Of a DNA stretch of 64,000 bases, positions 55,787 to 64,000 are shown in pieces. A program made the position numbers and the translations under genes. The number at the start of each line of letters is the position of its first letter. Within the stretch, counting starts at the first letter, position 1. This DNA comes from Shewanella psychrotolerans. GTDB lineage: Bacteria > Pseudomonadota > Gammaproteobacteria > Enterobacterales > Shewanellaceae. Where the stretch lies: NCBI RefSeq assembly GCF_019457595.1, contig NZ_CP080419.1, positions 868,001-932,000 on the forward strand. Direction: 5' to 3'. The notes under the pieces were generated by a model, which was not told where the DNA came from, made no database searches, and saw nothing but the letters and a program-made list of their open reading frames with translations.

Positions 55787-58108
55787 CTAGTTTTTTAAGT
55801 ACAAGGGCTTGCGATAATTAAACAGGCCATCGTTAAGCATATCTGCGACGCCAAGCGGTCCAGAACCTCCTAAGCCTTTGATTACAAAGTTAAGATAAAA
55901 TCCATGTTCAAATAACTCTCGATCATCGAATGAGGGTTCTAAATCGTCATCGTAGTTTGTCTTAATGCGGTAATGATAACTTAAGCGAAGCGCCCAGCAA
56001 CAAGATTCGTATTGAAATCCAGTATAAGTCTCAACACTTCTACTCTCATTGAGGTCGTAATACCAGTTGCCTACGATATACCAGTTGTCGTTGATAGGCC
56101 ATGCCGCTCGAACTCCTGTTTGCGATATATTAACCGACTCATTGGTATTACTGTTAATTAAGTCAGGAACATAGCGGTAGCTAAGTTGCAGTAATTTATT
56201 TGTTTCAGGGCGAAAATCTAAGGTAACTTCGCTTTTCTTGTTGTCACTGTTTTTGGTGTCATATTGAATGGCACCGCTCATAAACCAGTCGTTATAAATT
56301 TTGGTGTTTAGTTCCGCGGCTAATACCGAGTTAGAGGTATTTTCCTGTTTCAGCATTTGATTGGGCAGGGACGGGTCTGTGAGTCCGACTTTACTGTCTT
56401 CAAAGTAATAAGTTTGCCCAATACTAAATTTAAAGGTTTCGAGATTATGTTCATCAAATAATCGGGTCGTTAAACCCAGCGTCATTTGATTGGCATCGGC
56501 GATTCTATCGAGACCAGAGAAACGACGATCCCTAAATAGGCCATAATAATCATCTTGTAATCGTGCCGTATCATAAATACCTATATTAGATTGGTCTTCG
56601 TAACCGACGTAAAGATATTGAAACTGAGGCTCTAACGTTTGGCGATAGTTTGCATCAAAATAGTCGGTGAAGCGCTCGAAGTTAATCTGCCCATGTATTC
56701 GTACTTGAGGTAGTGTACGACTCACTGTGCTGTCGAGTTTGTCACTGCTTACATTACTGGTTAAATCTTGCCAGTAATTGGTTTGCATTAGCTTTAACTC
56801 ACTGGTTAATGAGCCTGCTGGTCCATGTATCGGCAGGGTGATACTTGGTTCGATGTGGATACGTTTAGCCGTTGCGTATTGGTCATCTTGATGACGGAAG
56901 TTGGTTGCTTCACCTAATAGGTTAAAATCTAGTCCACTCCAAAGTGCAGGCGAACGATAGTTAAATCCGACTTGTGGCATCACTTGGTAAGGGGATTCGT
57001 CTTCACCCAGTACTTTAATATCTTGAACTTTGGCCGTAATGTCCCAGTTATTCTCAAAATAGGCGATTTCACCAATTCGGGATAGTTGGTTGTCAGTTGA
57101 GCGCAATACATCCGATTTGAGGTCATTAAAATAGTTATTATCAGATACGTTGGTATAATTGGCTAACACACGCCAATTGTCGTTAATTGCACCTTTGTGT
57201 TGCCAATGATAAAGGTAGCGATCGTCTTTATTCGGCATCAAACTATCATCGGCTAGATATTCAGCATTGAATTGTCCTTGCTGAGCTTCACCCATGAGAT
57301 AACGAAACTCTGTTTTTAGGAAAAGACCTCGGGCCGACATGTAGTGAGGCGTAAAGGTTAAATCGTATTCAGGGGCTATGTTCCAGTAATATGGAGTCGC
57401 CAGTTCCACACCATTGGTTGTGCTGGTGCTGAATGCCGGAAAAAGAAAACCTGACTTACGTTTTTCTGATACCGGGATGGTCATGTAGGGCAGATAAAAC
57501 ACCGGTACATCACCGACTTTTAGTTTCGCATTCCACAGTTCTCCCCACTCTTCGGAGCTATCGATTTTGATCGTTTCAGCTTCGAGTAACCAAGAGCTAT
57601 CTCCTGGTGGGCAAGTGGTGAAATTGGTATTGGTTAAATGCAGATTATTATCTTGGGTGATCTCAAGTTTTTGTGCTTCACCATGTATCTGTTGACCATG
57701 AAGCCAGTATTGAGCCGAGTTTAATTGGGCGTTGTTGCTGCGCATTTCAGCGCTTAAAGAGTCGGCTGTAACGGTGAACATACTGTCTTGAAAGACTAAA
57801 TTGCCATTAGCATCTAAACGTTCGTTGGCTTGATCTAATATGGCACTGTCTGCTGAGATATGACGTCCACCTTGGCTAAAGGTAACATCACCATCGAAAT
57901 TGGTTTTGTCGCCCATTTTTGCCGATGTACGATCTGAAACAATGGTAATTTGCTGTAAATTAATTGGCGTATCAGTTTCTTCCGCTTGAGGAATAGGCAC
58001 TGGAGGCTCCACAAGACATTGCGCGCCAGTATCAAGAGATGTTGCTGAGTCGTCTGCCAAGACTAGGTGCGGAAGCAGTACTAAAGCCAATAAGTAACGG
58101 ATATGCAT
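55787..58108 (-). CDS. lptD: LPS-assembly protein LptD
   Basis: A 773-aa outer-membrane beta-barrel protein that with LptE inserts lipopolysaccharide. Signal peptide (ALVLLPHLVLA-DD); an OstA/LptA-like N-domain (~35-170), then the barrel. The cysteines of the disulfide pair system are conserved: Cys 31 and Cys ~168, and the vicinal pair 703-704 near the C-terminus. Downstream order lptD-surA-pdxA-rsmA-apaG-apaH is conserved. Confidence 0.97.
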   Translation of the reverse strand: MHIRYLLALVLLPHLVLADDSATSLDTGAQCLVEPPVPIPQAEETDTPINLQQITIVSDRTSAKMGDKTNFDGDVTFSQGGRHISADSAILDQANERLDANGNLVFQDSMFTVTADSLSAEMRSNNAQLNSAQYWLHGQQIHGEAQKLEITQDNNLHLTNTNFTTCPPGDSSWLLEAETIKIDSSEEWGELWNAKLKVGDVPVFYLPYMTIPVSEKRKSGFLFPAFSTSTTNGVELATPYYWNIAPEYDLTFTPHYMSARGLFLKTEFRYLMGEAQQGQFNAEYLADDSLMPNKDDRYLYHWQHKGAINDNWRVLANYTNVSDNNYFNDLKSDVLRSTDNQLSRIGEIAYFENNWDITAKVQDIKVLGEDESPYQVMPQVGFNYRSPALWSGLDFNLLGEATNFRHQDDQYATAKRIHIEPSITLPIHGPAGSLTSELKLMQTNYWQDLTSNVSSDKLDSTVSRTLPQVRIHGQINFERFTDYFDANYRQTLEPQFQYLYVGYEDQSNIGIYDTARLQDDYYGLFRDRRFSGLDRIADANQMTLGLTTRLFDEHNLETFKFSIGQTYYFEDSKVGLTDPSLPNQMLKQENTSNSVLAAELNTKIYNDWFMSGAIQYDTKNSDNKKSEVTLDFRPETNKLLQLSYRYVPDLINSNTNESVNISQTGVRAAWPINDNWYIVGNWYYDLNESRSVETYTGFQYESCCWALRLSYHYRIKTNYDDDLEPSFDDRELFEHGFYLNFVIKGLGGSGPLGVADMLNDGLFNYRKPLYLKN

Positions 58109-58270
58109 CTTTTATCGTTTTTGTGATTTCTTAGTCTAGACAAGTTATCGGAGAGGATAGTTGCATCTAAATGTACAAGCAACCTAGCAAGGAGATAAAA
58201 ATCATCTTAATTGCTGTTTCCATTTTGCTTTATAATAAAGCAATTTTTACTTAAGAGCCATGAGGTGCCC

Positions 58271-59269
58271 TTGTCAGATCAGAGATTTATTGCCCTTCGA
58301 GCGTGGATAGCGCGAACTTTAGGCGCGGATGCGCAGATAGTACTCATCTCTGGTGATGCCAGTTTTAGGCGGTATTTTAGAGTCTCATTTGAAAGGGAAC
58401 AGTATATTGCAATGGATTCCCCGCCAGACTTAATCGCTGTCACACCGTTTATTTCACTTGCCGAGATGTATCAGTACAATGATATATATGCGCCTCAAGT
58501 GATTGAAAAAGATATTGAACAAGGTTTTCTGCTGCTAAGTGATTTAGGCGATACTCAACTGCTCAGTGTACTTAATTTGGATAATGTCAGCGATTATTAT
58601 CAACGGGCCTTGGAACTATTAAATCCTATCGCCAGCATTACAGAGTCTGGCGGTAAGTCACTGCCTTTGTACGATGATGCATTTGTTGAAAGAGAATTAG
58701 CAATATTTTCTGATTGGTTAATTGTGCATCACTTGGGGCTAACGCTCGCGCCTCAGACTCAATCAATGCTCGATGATGTGTACCAACTGCTGGTGAGTAA
58801 TGTCAGGGAACAACCTAAAGTGGGGATGCATCGTGATTACCATAGTCGCAATTTGATGTTGTGTGATAACAAGCTTGCGGTTATCGACTTTCAAGATGCT
58901 GTCATTGGCCCCATTACTTATGATGCCGTGTCGCTTTTAAGGGATTGCTATGTGCGCTGGCCCGATGATGTTGTTGAGTCTTTAATGCAAAGTCATTATC
59001 AGCAGATGAAAGAGGTTGGCTTGCTCGCTAACGAGGTCACCTTAAAGCAATATCGTCGCTGGTTTGATTTGATGGGAATACAGCGACATCTCAAAGCTGC
59101 AGGCATATTTTGCCGATTAAACTACCGAGATGGTAAGCCTGGTTATATGAAAGATATTCCGTTAACGCTGCAATATATCAAGGATGTCGCTAAGCCTTAC
59201 CCAGAGTTAGCTCGTTTAGTGACATGGTTAGATAACGAGGTTATTCCCTTAATGGAGACGCAATCGTGA
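58271..59269 (+). CDS. amgK: N-acetylmuramate/N-acetylglucosamine kinase AmgK
   Basis: A 332-aa aminoglycoside-phosphotransferase-fold kinase: GMHRDYHSRNLMLCDNKLAVIDFQDAVIGP holds the catalytic Asp, the Mg-binding Asn and the DFQD motif (cited in part). AmgK phosphorylates the anomeric position of MurNAc/GlcNAc in peptidoglycan recycling, with MurU forming UDP-MurNAc; murU overlaps it. TTG at 58271 is taken, as GAGG stands 5 bases before it and the longer upstream frame is not conserved. Divergent from lptD. Confidence 0.9.
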   Translation: MSDQRFIALRAWIARTLGADAQIVLISGDASFRRYFRVSFEREQYIAMDSPPDLIAVTPFISLAEMYQYNDIYAPQVIEKDIEQGFLLLSDLGDTQLLSVLNLDNVSDYYQRALELLNPIASITESGGKSLPLYDDAFVERELAIFSDWLIVHHLGLTLAPQTQSMLDDVYQLLVSNVREQPKVGMHRDYHSRNLMLCDNKLAVIDFQDAVIGPITYDAVSLLRDCYVRWPDDVVESLMQSHYQQMKEVGLLANEVTLKQYRRWFDLMGIQRHLKAAGIFCRLNYRDGKPGYMKDIPLTLQYIKDVAKPYPELARLVTWLDNEVIPLMETQS

Positions 59270-59967
59270 AGGCGATGATTTTAGCCGCAGGGCGAGGTGA
59301 GCGCTTACGTCCATTGACCGATCATATACCTAAGCCCTTAGCTGAAGTCGCTGGAAAGCCACTTATCATTTATCACATCGAGCGTCTCGCCGCCCTTGGG
59401 GTTAAGCATATCGTTATTAATCATGCATGGTTAGGTCATAAGTTAGAGCAAGCCTTGGGCGATGGTCGCCGCTGGCAATTAACGATCAGCTACAGTCGTG
59501 AATTAGAAGCGTTAGAAACCGGTGGCGGCATTAAGAAGGCGCTACCGCTGCTGGGGACTGAGCCATTTTTGGTTATCAATGGTGATGTATTTATCGATGC
59601 GCCTCCAACGATTAATGGTAAACCGCTGTCGTTAACCGCTATTGAAAAGGCGATGATGAATCGTCAGGCGTATTTATGGTTGGTCGATAATCCTCCCCAG
59701 CACCCTCACGGTGATTTTGGATTAAATGGTGATCAGGTCGAATTAACGACTGAACCAAGGTTAACGTTTTCCGGGATTGCGGTATATCGCCCAGCATTTT
59801 TTGATAGCTCGCCCGATGGTCGATTTGGTTTGGCGCCGCTGTTAAAGCAAAAAATGGCCTTAGATTTGGTGGCTGGCGAACGTTTCCCTGGGTATTGGTG
59901 TGATGTCGGCACCTTAGACCGATTGGCTCAATTAAACGACCGCATAGCGGCAACGGCGAACAAATAA
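59266..59967 (+). CDS. murU: N-acetylmuramate-1-phosphate uridylyltransferase MurU
   Basis: A 233-aa nucleotidyltransferase: MILAAGRGERLRPLTDHIPKPL is the nucleotide-binding signature; VINGDVFIDAP the metal Asp. Overlaps the amgK stop (GTGA), so the pair is translationally coupled. With AmgK it forms a peptidoglycan-recycling shortcut known from Pseudomonas and related bacteria. Confidence 0.92.
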   Translation: MKAMILAAGRGERLRPLTDHIPKPLAEVAGKPLIIYHIERLAALGVKHIVINHAWLGHKLEQALGDGRRWQLTISYSRELEALETGGGIKKALPLLGTEPFLVINGDVFIDAPPTINGKPLSLTAIEKAMMNRQAYLWLVDNPPQHPHGDFGLNGDQVELTTEPRLTFSGIAVYRPAFFDSSPDGRFGLAPLLKQKMALDLVAGERFPGYWCDVGTLDRLAQLNDRIAATANK

Positions 59968-59980
59968 AATAGGTCATTGA

Positions 59981-60757
59981 ATGAAAATTTGGGGTAAGTT
60001 TTTTGGTTTTGCTATTGGCTTTATGTTTGGCAGAATTATTGGTGGGATCATTGGCCTATGGCTTGGGCATCTTTACGATAAAAAACGGGCAGAACTGAGC
60101 GCCGTTATTGGTAAAGGCAGCGATCGACAGTCGTTATTTTTTAATACCGCTTTTGCGGTAATGGGGCATGTTGCCAAAGCTTCAGGCCGGGTGACTGAAA
60201 ATGATATCCGCATGGCAACGGCCTTAATGGATCAAATGCAGTTAACTGGGCAGCCAAGGCGTGATGCTCAAGCGGCTTTCAATCAAGGTAAAGCGAGTGG
60301 TTTCGATCTAAAAGCCTGTTTGAAAACGTTTCGCCTGATTTCGATGGGGCGCAAAGAACTGCTGCAGATGTTCCTTGAGATCCAAATTCAAACCGCCCTT
60401 GCCGATGGCAAAATTGATGCTAATGAGCATGCTATTTTGTTAACGGTTGCAAAAGAGCTTGGCTATAGTCAGGTACAACTTGATGAGTTATTAAAGCGTT
60501 GGCAAGCGGAGTTTAATTTTCATAGCGGTGGTCATCATAAAACATCCCTTAAAGATGCTTATGATGTGTTAGGTCTGAGCGAATCCGATTCAGACCAACA
60601 GATTAAACGTGCTTATCGAAAACTAATGAATGAACATCATCCTGACAAGTTGGTTGCCAAAGGTTTACCAGCCGAGATGATGGAGCTTGCTAAGAAAAAA
60701 GCCCAAGATATTCAAGCGGCTTATGATAGGGTAAAACAGGATCGCAGTATGAGATAA
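59981..60757 (+). CDS. djlA: Co-chaperone DjlA
   Basis: A 258-aa membrane-anchored DnaJ-like protein. Residues 1-30 include the dimerising transmembrane helix with GXXXG-like glycines; TerB-like middle domain (~55-180); C-terminal J domain (~188-258) with the HPD motif in NEHHPDKLVAKGLP. Stimulates DnaK ATPase; linked to Rcs signalling in E. coli. Closely follows murU. Confidence 0.94.
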   Translation: MKIWGKFFGFAIGFMFGRIIGGIIGLWLGHLYDKKRAELSAVIGKGSDRQSLFFNTAFAVMGHVAKASGRVTENDIRMATALMDQMQLTGQPRRDAQAAFNQGKASGFDLKACLKTFRLISMGRKELLQMFLEIQIQTALADGKIDANEHAILLTVAKELGYSQVQLDELLKRWQAEFNFHSGGHHKTSLKDAYDVLGLSESDSDQQIKRAYRKLMNEHHPDKLVAKGLPAEMMELAKKKAQDIQAAYDRVKQDRSMR

Positions 60758-60797
60758 GGTTGTGTTTGCAGGTATTATATTGCTGGGGGAGATGAGC

Positions 60798-61454
60798 ATG
60801 ACTAGTTCAAAACGTTGTTTACTTAGCGGTAAATGTGGATTGCTAGTAATGAGTTTATCTACTGGGGCATATGCTGAGTCGCAATGGTTCATTGCTCCTT
60901 TTGGTGGCTATAGTTTTGCCGCGAGCGAACTCGATGCGAATGAGATAAGCTCGACTAACAATATCGGCAATAGTGCCAGCACCAAGGTTAAAATTGCCGA
61001 GTCGGAGCACTATGGCATGATGATCGGGGTTAAAACTAAGGAGCCTGGCGATATCTATTTGCTCTATAGCCATCAAGTCACAGATTTGAGCTTTGGTGGC
61101 AGCTTTAGCCCAGATTTTCTTACTCAGCTTGATGTTGATTATCTGCATGTTGGTGGCTCGCTTTATTTCCCTCGGGGTAATTTACGTCCCTATGTTACCG
61201 CCAGCGCGGGGATGACGCAGATGCGTCCAACGGATGACTACAGTATTGAAACGCGTTTTTCGATGGGATTTGGTGTGGGTGTTGAATATCAAATGACAGA
61301 AAGATTCTCACTTTTAGCCGATGCCCGTGGATATGCCACCTTTATCAGTAGTGACAACGCCTTATTTTGTGATGCAAACCAATGTGTGTGGAATATTCGC
61401 GCCGACATTATGTGGCAAGGGCAGGTTAATGCTGGAATAAAGTTCAGCTTTTAA
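60798..61454 (+). CDS. Outer-membrane beta-barrel protein (OmpA/OmpW-like fold)
   Basis: A 218-aa protein: signal peptide (SGKCGLLVMSLSTGAYA-ES), then an 8-strand-like barrel pattern (QWFIAPFGGYSFAASEL, LLYSHQVTDLSFGG, LDVDYLHVGGSLYFPRG, FGVGVEYQMTERFSLLADARGY, VNAGIKFSF), closing with a terminal Phe as expected of outer-membrane proteins. ATG at 60798 chosen: GGGGGAG lies six bases before it, whereas 60792 is directly against it. Function unknown; a small porin-like or adhesion barrel. Confidence 0.82.
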   Translation: MTSSKRCLLSGKCGLLVMSLSTGAYAESQWFIAPFGGYSFAASELDANEISSTNNIGNSASTKVKIAESEHYGMMIGVKTKEPGDIYLLYSHQVTDLSFGGSFSPDFLTQLDVDYLHVGGSLYFPRGNLRPYVTASAGMTQMRPTDDYSIETRFSMGFGVGVEYQMTERFSLLADARGYATFISSDNALFCDANQCVWNIRADIMWQGQVNAGIKFSF

Positions 61455-61538
61455 CGTTTTATCATTATCAGTGGCCCAGCCATTTGGTTTATCGATGCTT
61501 ATTTGATCGCGCTATCATAAGTAAAAGTGGAAGATAAT

Positions 61539-62492
61539 ATGAATATTGTTGTACTTGATGGATACACCTTAAACCCTGGCGATCTTAATTGGCAGGGATT
61601 TGAGGCGTTTGGCGATTTTATCTGTTTTGATAGAACCCCTGCTAATCAACTTCTTGAGCGAGCCATCGATGCACAGGTTTTATTAACCAATAAAACCGTG
61701 CTTGATGCTGCAACCATTGCCGCATTACCCAAGTTAAAATATATCGGGGTGTTAGCGACAGGTACCAATGTTGTCGATATTGGGGCTGCAAAGGCTCATG
61801 GCGTAACGGTGACTAATGTGCCTGGTTACGGACCAGATGCCGTTGCGCAAATGGTATTTGCTCATATATTGCACCATACCCAAGCAGTTGCCGCTCATCA
61901 TCACGCGGTTAGTGATGGTCAATGGAGCCAAGGTGATGATTTTTGCTTTACTTTATCGCCGTTGCAATCACTCAAAGGCAAAACATTAGGGCTTATCGGT
62001 TATGGTGATATTGGCCGCCAAGTCGCGACGATTGCACGAGCATTTCAGATGCAGGTGCTGGTCAATAGCCATCGGCCTAAGACAGATCTGCCCGAGGGCG
62101 TCACTTGGTGCGAACTTGATTTACTGTATAAGCAAGCTGATATTATCTCACTGCATTGCCCATTAACGTCAGACACAGATCAGATGATTAATGCTGTCAG
62201 CCTAGCAAGAATGAAACCCAATGTGCTGTTGATAAATACGGCCCGCGGTGGTTTGATTGACGAACAAGCACTGGCCGATGCGCTTAATCATGGGGTGATC
62301 GCGGCGGCTGGTGTCGATGTGCTCTCGACTGAGCCACCGGAAGCAAATAATCCGCTGCTGCGTGCGAAAAACATCAGTATTAGTCCTCACAATGCGTGGG
62401 CGACATTGGAAGCGAGAGCAAATTTAATGGCGATAGCGCTGGATAATTTAAAGGCTTTTATTAAAGGTGATGCCGTTAATCGTATCTGCTAA
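61539..62492 (+). CDS. hprA: D-2-hydroxyacid dehydrogenase (glycerate dehydrogenase-like)
   Basis: A 317-aa NAD-dependent 2-hydroxyacid dehydrogenase: GLIGYGDIGRQVATIARAF (Rossmann), LLINTARGGLIDEQAL with the catalytic Arg region, and the end SPHNAWATLEARANLM with the catalytic His. Resembles HprA (hydroxypyruvate reductase). GGAAG lies six bases before ATG 61539. Followed by a perfect terminator. Confidence 0.88.
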   Translation: MNIVVLDGYTLNPGDLNWQGFEAFGDFICFDRTPANQLLERAIDAQVLLTNKTVLDAATIAALPKLKYIGVLATGTNVVDIGAAKAHGVTVTNVPGYGPDAVAQMVFAHILHHTQAVAAHHHAVSDGQWSQGDDFCFTLSPLQSLKGKTLGLIGYGDIGRQVATIARAFQMQVLVNSHRPKTDLPEGVTWCELDLLYKQADIISLHCPLTSDTDQMINAVSLARMKPNVLLINTARGGLIDEQALADALNHGVIAAAGVDVLSTEPPEANNPLLRAKNISISPHNAWATLEARANLMAIALDNLKAFIKGDAVNRIC

Positions 62493-62506
62493 TCGTTTTA
62501 GTCTGC

Positions 62507-62538
62507 AACAAAAAAGGCGCTGATGCGCCTTTTTTGTT
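62507..62538 (+). terminator. hprA terminator
   Basis: A perfect 14-bp stem AACAAAAAAGGCGC / GCGCCTTTTTTGTT with loop TGAT, between hprA and the convergent purT. Confidence 0.93.
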
Positions 62539-62582
62539 AGTAAGCGATTAACTTAAAAAGCCAACATCCTAAATCGATTAGT

Positions 62583-63758
62583 CTATAAAATAACTTCGAC
62601 CTTAGAAGCTACGGTTAACGCCTTTTCTACTGCTTGTTCTATCGATTCTCCGCGAGCTAACCCTACACCCAAACGGCGACGACCATCGATTTCAGGCTTG
62701 GCAAATAATCTTAGTTGAGTATTGGGCTCTGTTAGTGCTGCAGCCATGCCTTGATAACAGATATTTTGCGACTTGCCTTCAGCTAAAATCACGGCCGAAG
62801 CCGATGGGCCATGCTGGGCAATATTCGCTATCGGGAGCCCAAGTATGGCGCGAACATGCAATGCAAATTCCGATAGATCTTGGCTGATCAGGGTGACTAG
62901 TCCAGTATCATGTGGGCGCGGTGACACTTCTGAGAAATAAACCTCTTCGCCTTTGATAAACAGTTCGACGCCAAACAACCCATATCCGCCTAACGCTTCA
63001 ACGACTTTTTGGCCTATCTGTTGAGATTTCTCTAGCACGTTTGCTGACATTTGCTGAGGTTGCCAAGATTCACGGTAGTCACCATCTTCTTGTCTGTGAC
63101 CAATAGGATCGCAGAAGTGAATACCATTAACCGCACTAATCGTCAGTAAAGTGATCTCATAATCGAATGGCACAAAGCCTTCAACAATAACTCTTCCACC
63201 GCCAGCACGTCCCCCTTCTTGGGCATATTGCCAAGCAGATAGTATCTCAGAGGATTGACGAATAACGCTCTGGCCTTTGCCCGATGAACTCATGACGGGT
63301 TTTACAACGCATGGGATCCCAATTTTTTTTACGGCTTGTTCGAATTCAGCTTGGGTATCACAGAAAAAATAGGGTGATGTTGGCAAGCCTAAGGTTTCTG
63401 CCGCAAGACGACGAATGCCTTCTCTGTCCATGGTGAGCTGTGTTGCTTTCGCAGTTGGAACGATATTTATTCCCTCAGCTTCCATATCGACCAAGGTTTG
63501 GGTTGCGATCGCTTCGATTTCAGGGATGACCAGGTGTGGTTGCTCTAGGATGATCACGTCTCGCAAGGCCTGTTTATCAAGCATGTTGATCACATGAGAC
63601 CGGTGAGCAACCTGCATAGCAGGTGCGTTGGGGTATCGATCTACGCCGATCACTTCAACGCCCATTCGTTGCAATTCAATAGCGACTTCTTTACCAAGTT
63701 CGCCGCAGCCGAGGAGCATGGCTCTGATCGCGCCTTTACAGTGTGGTGTGCCTATCAT
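62583..63758 (-). CDS. purT: Formate-dependent phosphoribosylglycinamide formyltransferase
   Basis: A 391-aa ATP-grasp enzyme of purine synthesis that uses formate and ATP to formylate [61 protein letters not shown] and [17 protein letters not shown]. Length matches E. coli PurT (392). ATG at 63758 is taken because [10 protein letters not shown] fits the family opening and AAGG lies ahead; a start 15 codons upstream is not needed. Convergent with hprA. Confidence 0.97.
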   Translation of the reverse strand: MIGTPHCKGAIRAMLLGCGELGKEVAIELQRMGVEVIGVDRYPNAPAMQVAHRSHVINMLDKQALRDVIILEQPHLVIPEIEAIATQTLVDMEAEGINIVPTAKATQLTMDREGIRRLAAETLGLPTSPYFFCDTQAEFEQAVKKIGIPCVVKPVMSSSGKGQSVIRQSSEILSAWQYAQEGGRAGGGRVIVEGFVPFDYEITLLTISAVNGIHFCDPIGHRQEDGDYRESWQPQQMSANVLEKSQQIGQKVVEALGGYGLFGVELFIKGEEVYFSEVSPRPHDTGLVTLISQDLSEFALHVRAILGLPIANIAQHGPSASAVILAEGKSQNICYQGMAAALTEPNTQLRLFAKPEIDGRRRLGVGLARGESIEQAVEKALTVASKVEVIL

Positions 63759-63960
63759 TGTATGGGTACCTTTTTGTATATGATTGGTCGGTGTTAACGC
63801 CAATTTTTACTCATTATTTTGATGCATCTTACCTTTTTTACTGGAATATTTAGATGATTTCCCAGAACAAGTGTGTACTCGATCAACAATTTATAGGGAA
63901 TTTAATGAGAAATAGAGTCAATTACTCTTCTGTGTTGCCGTATAAAGGCTTGGAGGGTGC

Positions 63961-64000
63961 GTGTCGCAAGCGATTGTTTTAAAGCTAAAAGATAACGTGT
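63961..64000 (+). CDS. Possible N-terminal end of a gene leaving the window
   Basis: GTG at 63961 preceded by GGAGG at 63952-63956, with a frame open to the end of the window (MSQAIVLKLKDNV). Only 13 codons are visible, so neither function nor gene status can be judged. A longer stretch in another frame stops within 25 codons. Confidence 0.35.
   Translation, partial: MSQAIVLKLKDNV

Overview
The window looks like chromosome of a marine gammaproteobacterium, most probably Shewanella or a close relative. The evidence is the gene content and order: a pentahaem nitrite reductase nrfA divergent from narQP, slyX / WD40 lipoprotein / fkpA, the lptD-surA-pdxA-rsmA-apaG-apaH run, a purT-hprA-djlA-murU-amgK cluster, and AT-rich coding sequence. 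No rRNA, tRNA, CRISPR array, prophage or complete insertion sequence was recognised. Almost everything is ordinary core or shell genome.

Layout. 1-6 kb: the 3' end of rlhA, two stem-loop repeats set just behind terminators, a PH-domain protein, a periplasmic catalase-like protein, rpiA, a DUF808 membrane protein and a lipoprotein cyclophilin. 6-12 kb: a LysR regulator divergent from lrgAB, a CBS protein, a Tat-exported PhoD-like phosphatase, a phosphoribosyltransferase and a small membrane coiled-coil protein. 12-19 kb: an M1-peptidase-like lipoprotein that has lost its zinc site, lpoB with a COG3014 lipoprotein, slyX, a WD40 lipoprotein and fkpA. 19-27 kb: nitrogen metabolism, with narQP/nrfA sharing an intergenic region that carries NarP-like and CRP-like sites, then glnK-amtB behind an NtrC-like site and a sigma-54-like promoter. 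27-36 kb: accessory-looking, with a transglutaminase-like/TPR lipoprotein, a gene-poor stretch, aroG, a 58-codon small gene, an Atm1-type ABC exporter, a MITE and several small unknown proteins. 36-41 kb: a Fur-box-preceded iron ABC transporter (fbpABC) and a Dyp-type peroxidase. 41-49 kb: argR, mdh, ispB, rplU-rpmA-obgE, yjjPB, folA. 49-64 kb: a chemoreceptor, the lptD-apaH run read leftward, and amgK-murU-djlA read rightward, followed by an outer-membrane protein, hprA and purT.

Themes. Respiratory and assimilatory nitrogen control (narQP, nrfA, glnK, amtB), envelope biogenesis (lpoB, surA, lptD, amgK, murU, fkpA) and iron supply (fbpABC) dominate. I found no convincing new multi-gene system. 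The most unusual items are the catalytically dead M1 peptidase homologue, a ~267-bp MITE family with two full copies and solitary ends (one copy runs in frame into a small gene), IS200/IS605-like stem-loop repeats sitting exactly behind terminators, an unlisted 58-aa gene downstream of aroG, and a Cys-rich membrane protein of unknown function between fpr and fbpA.
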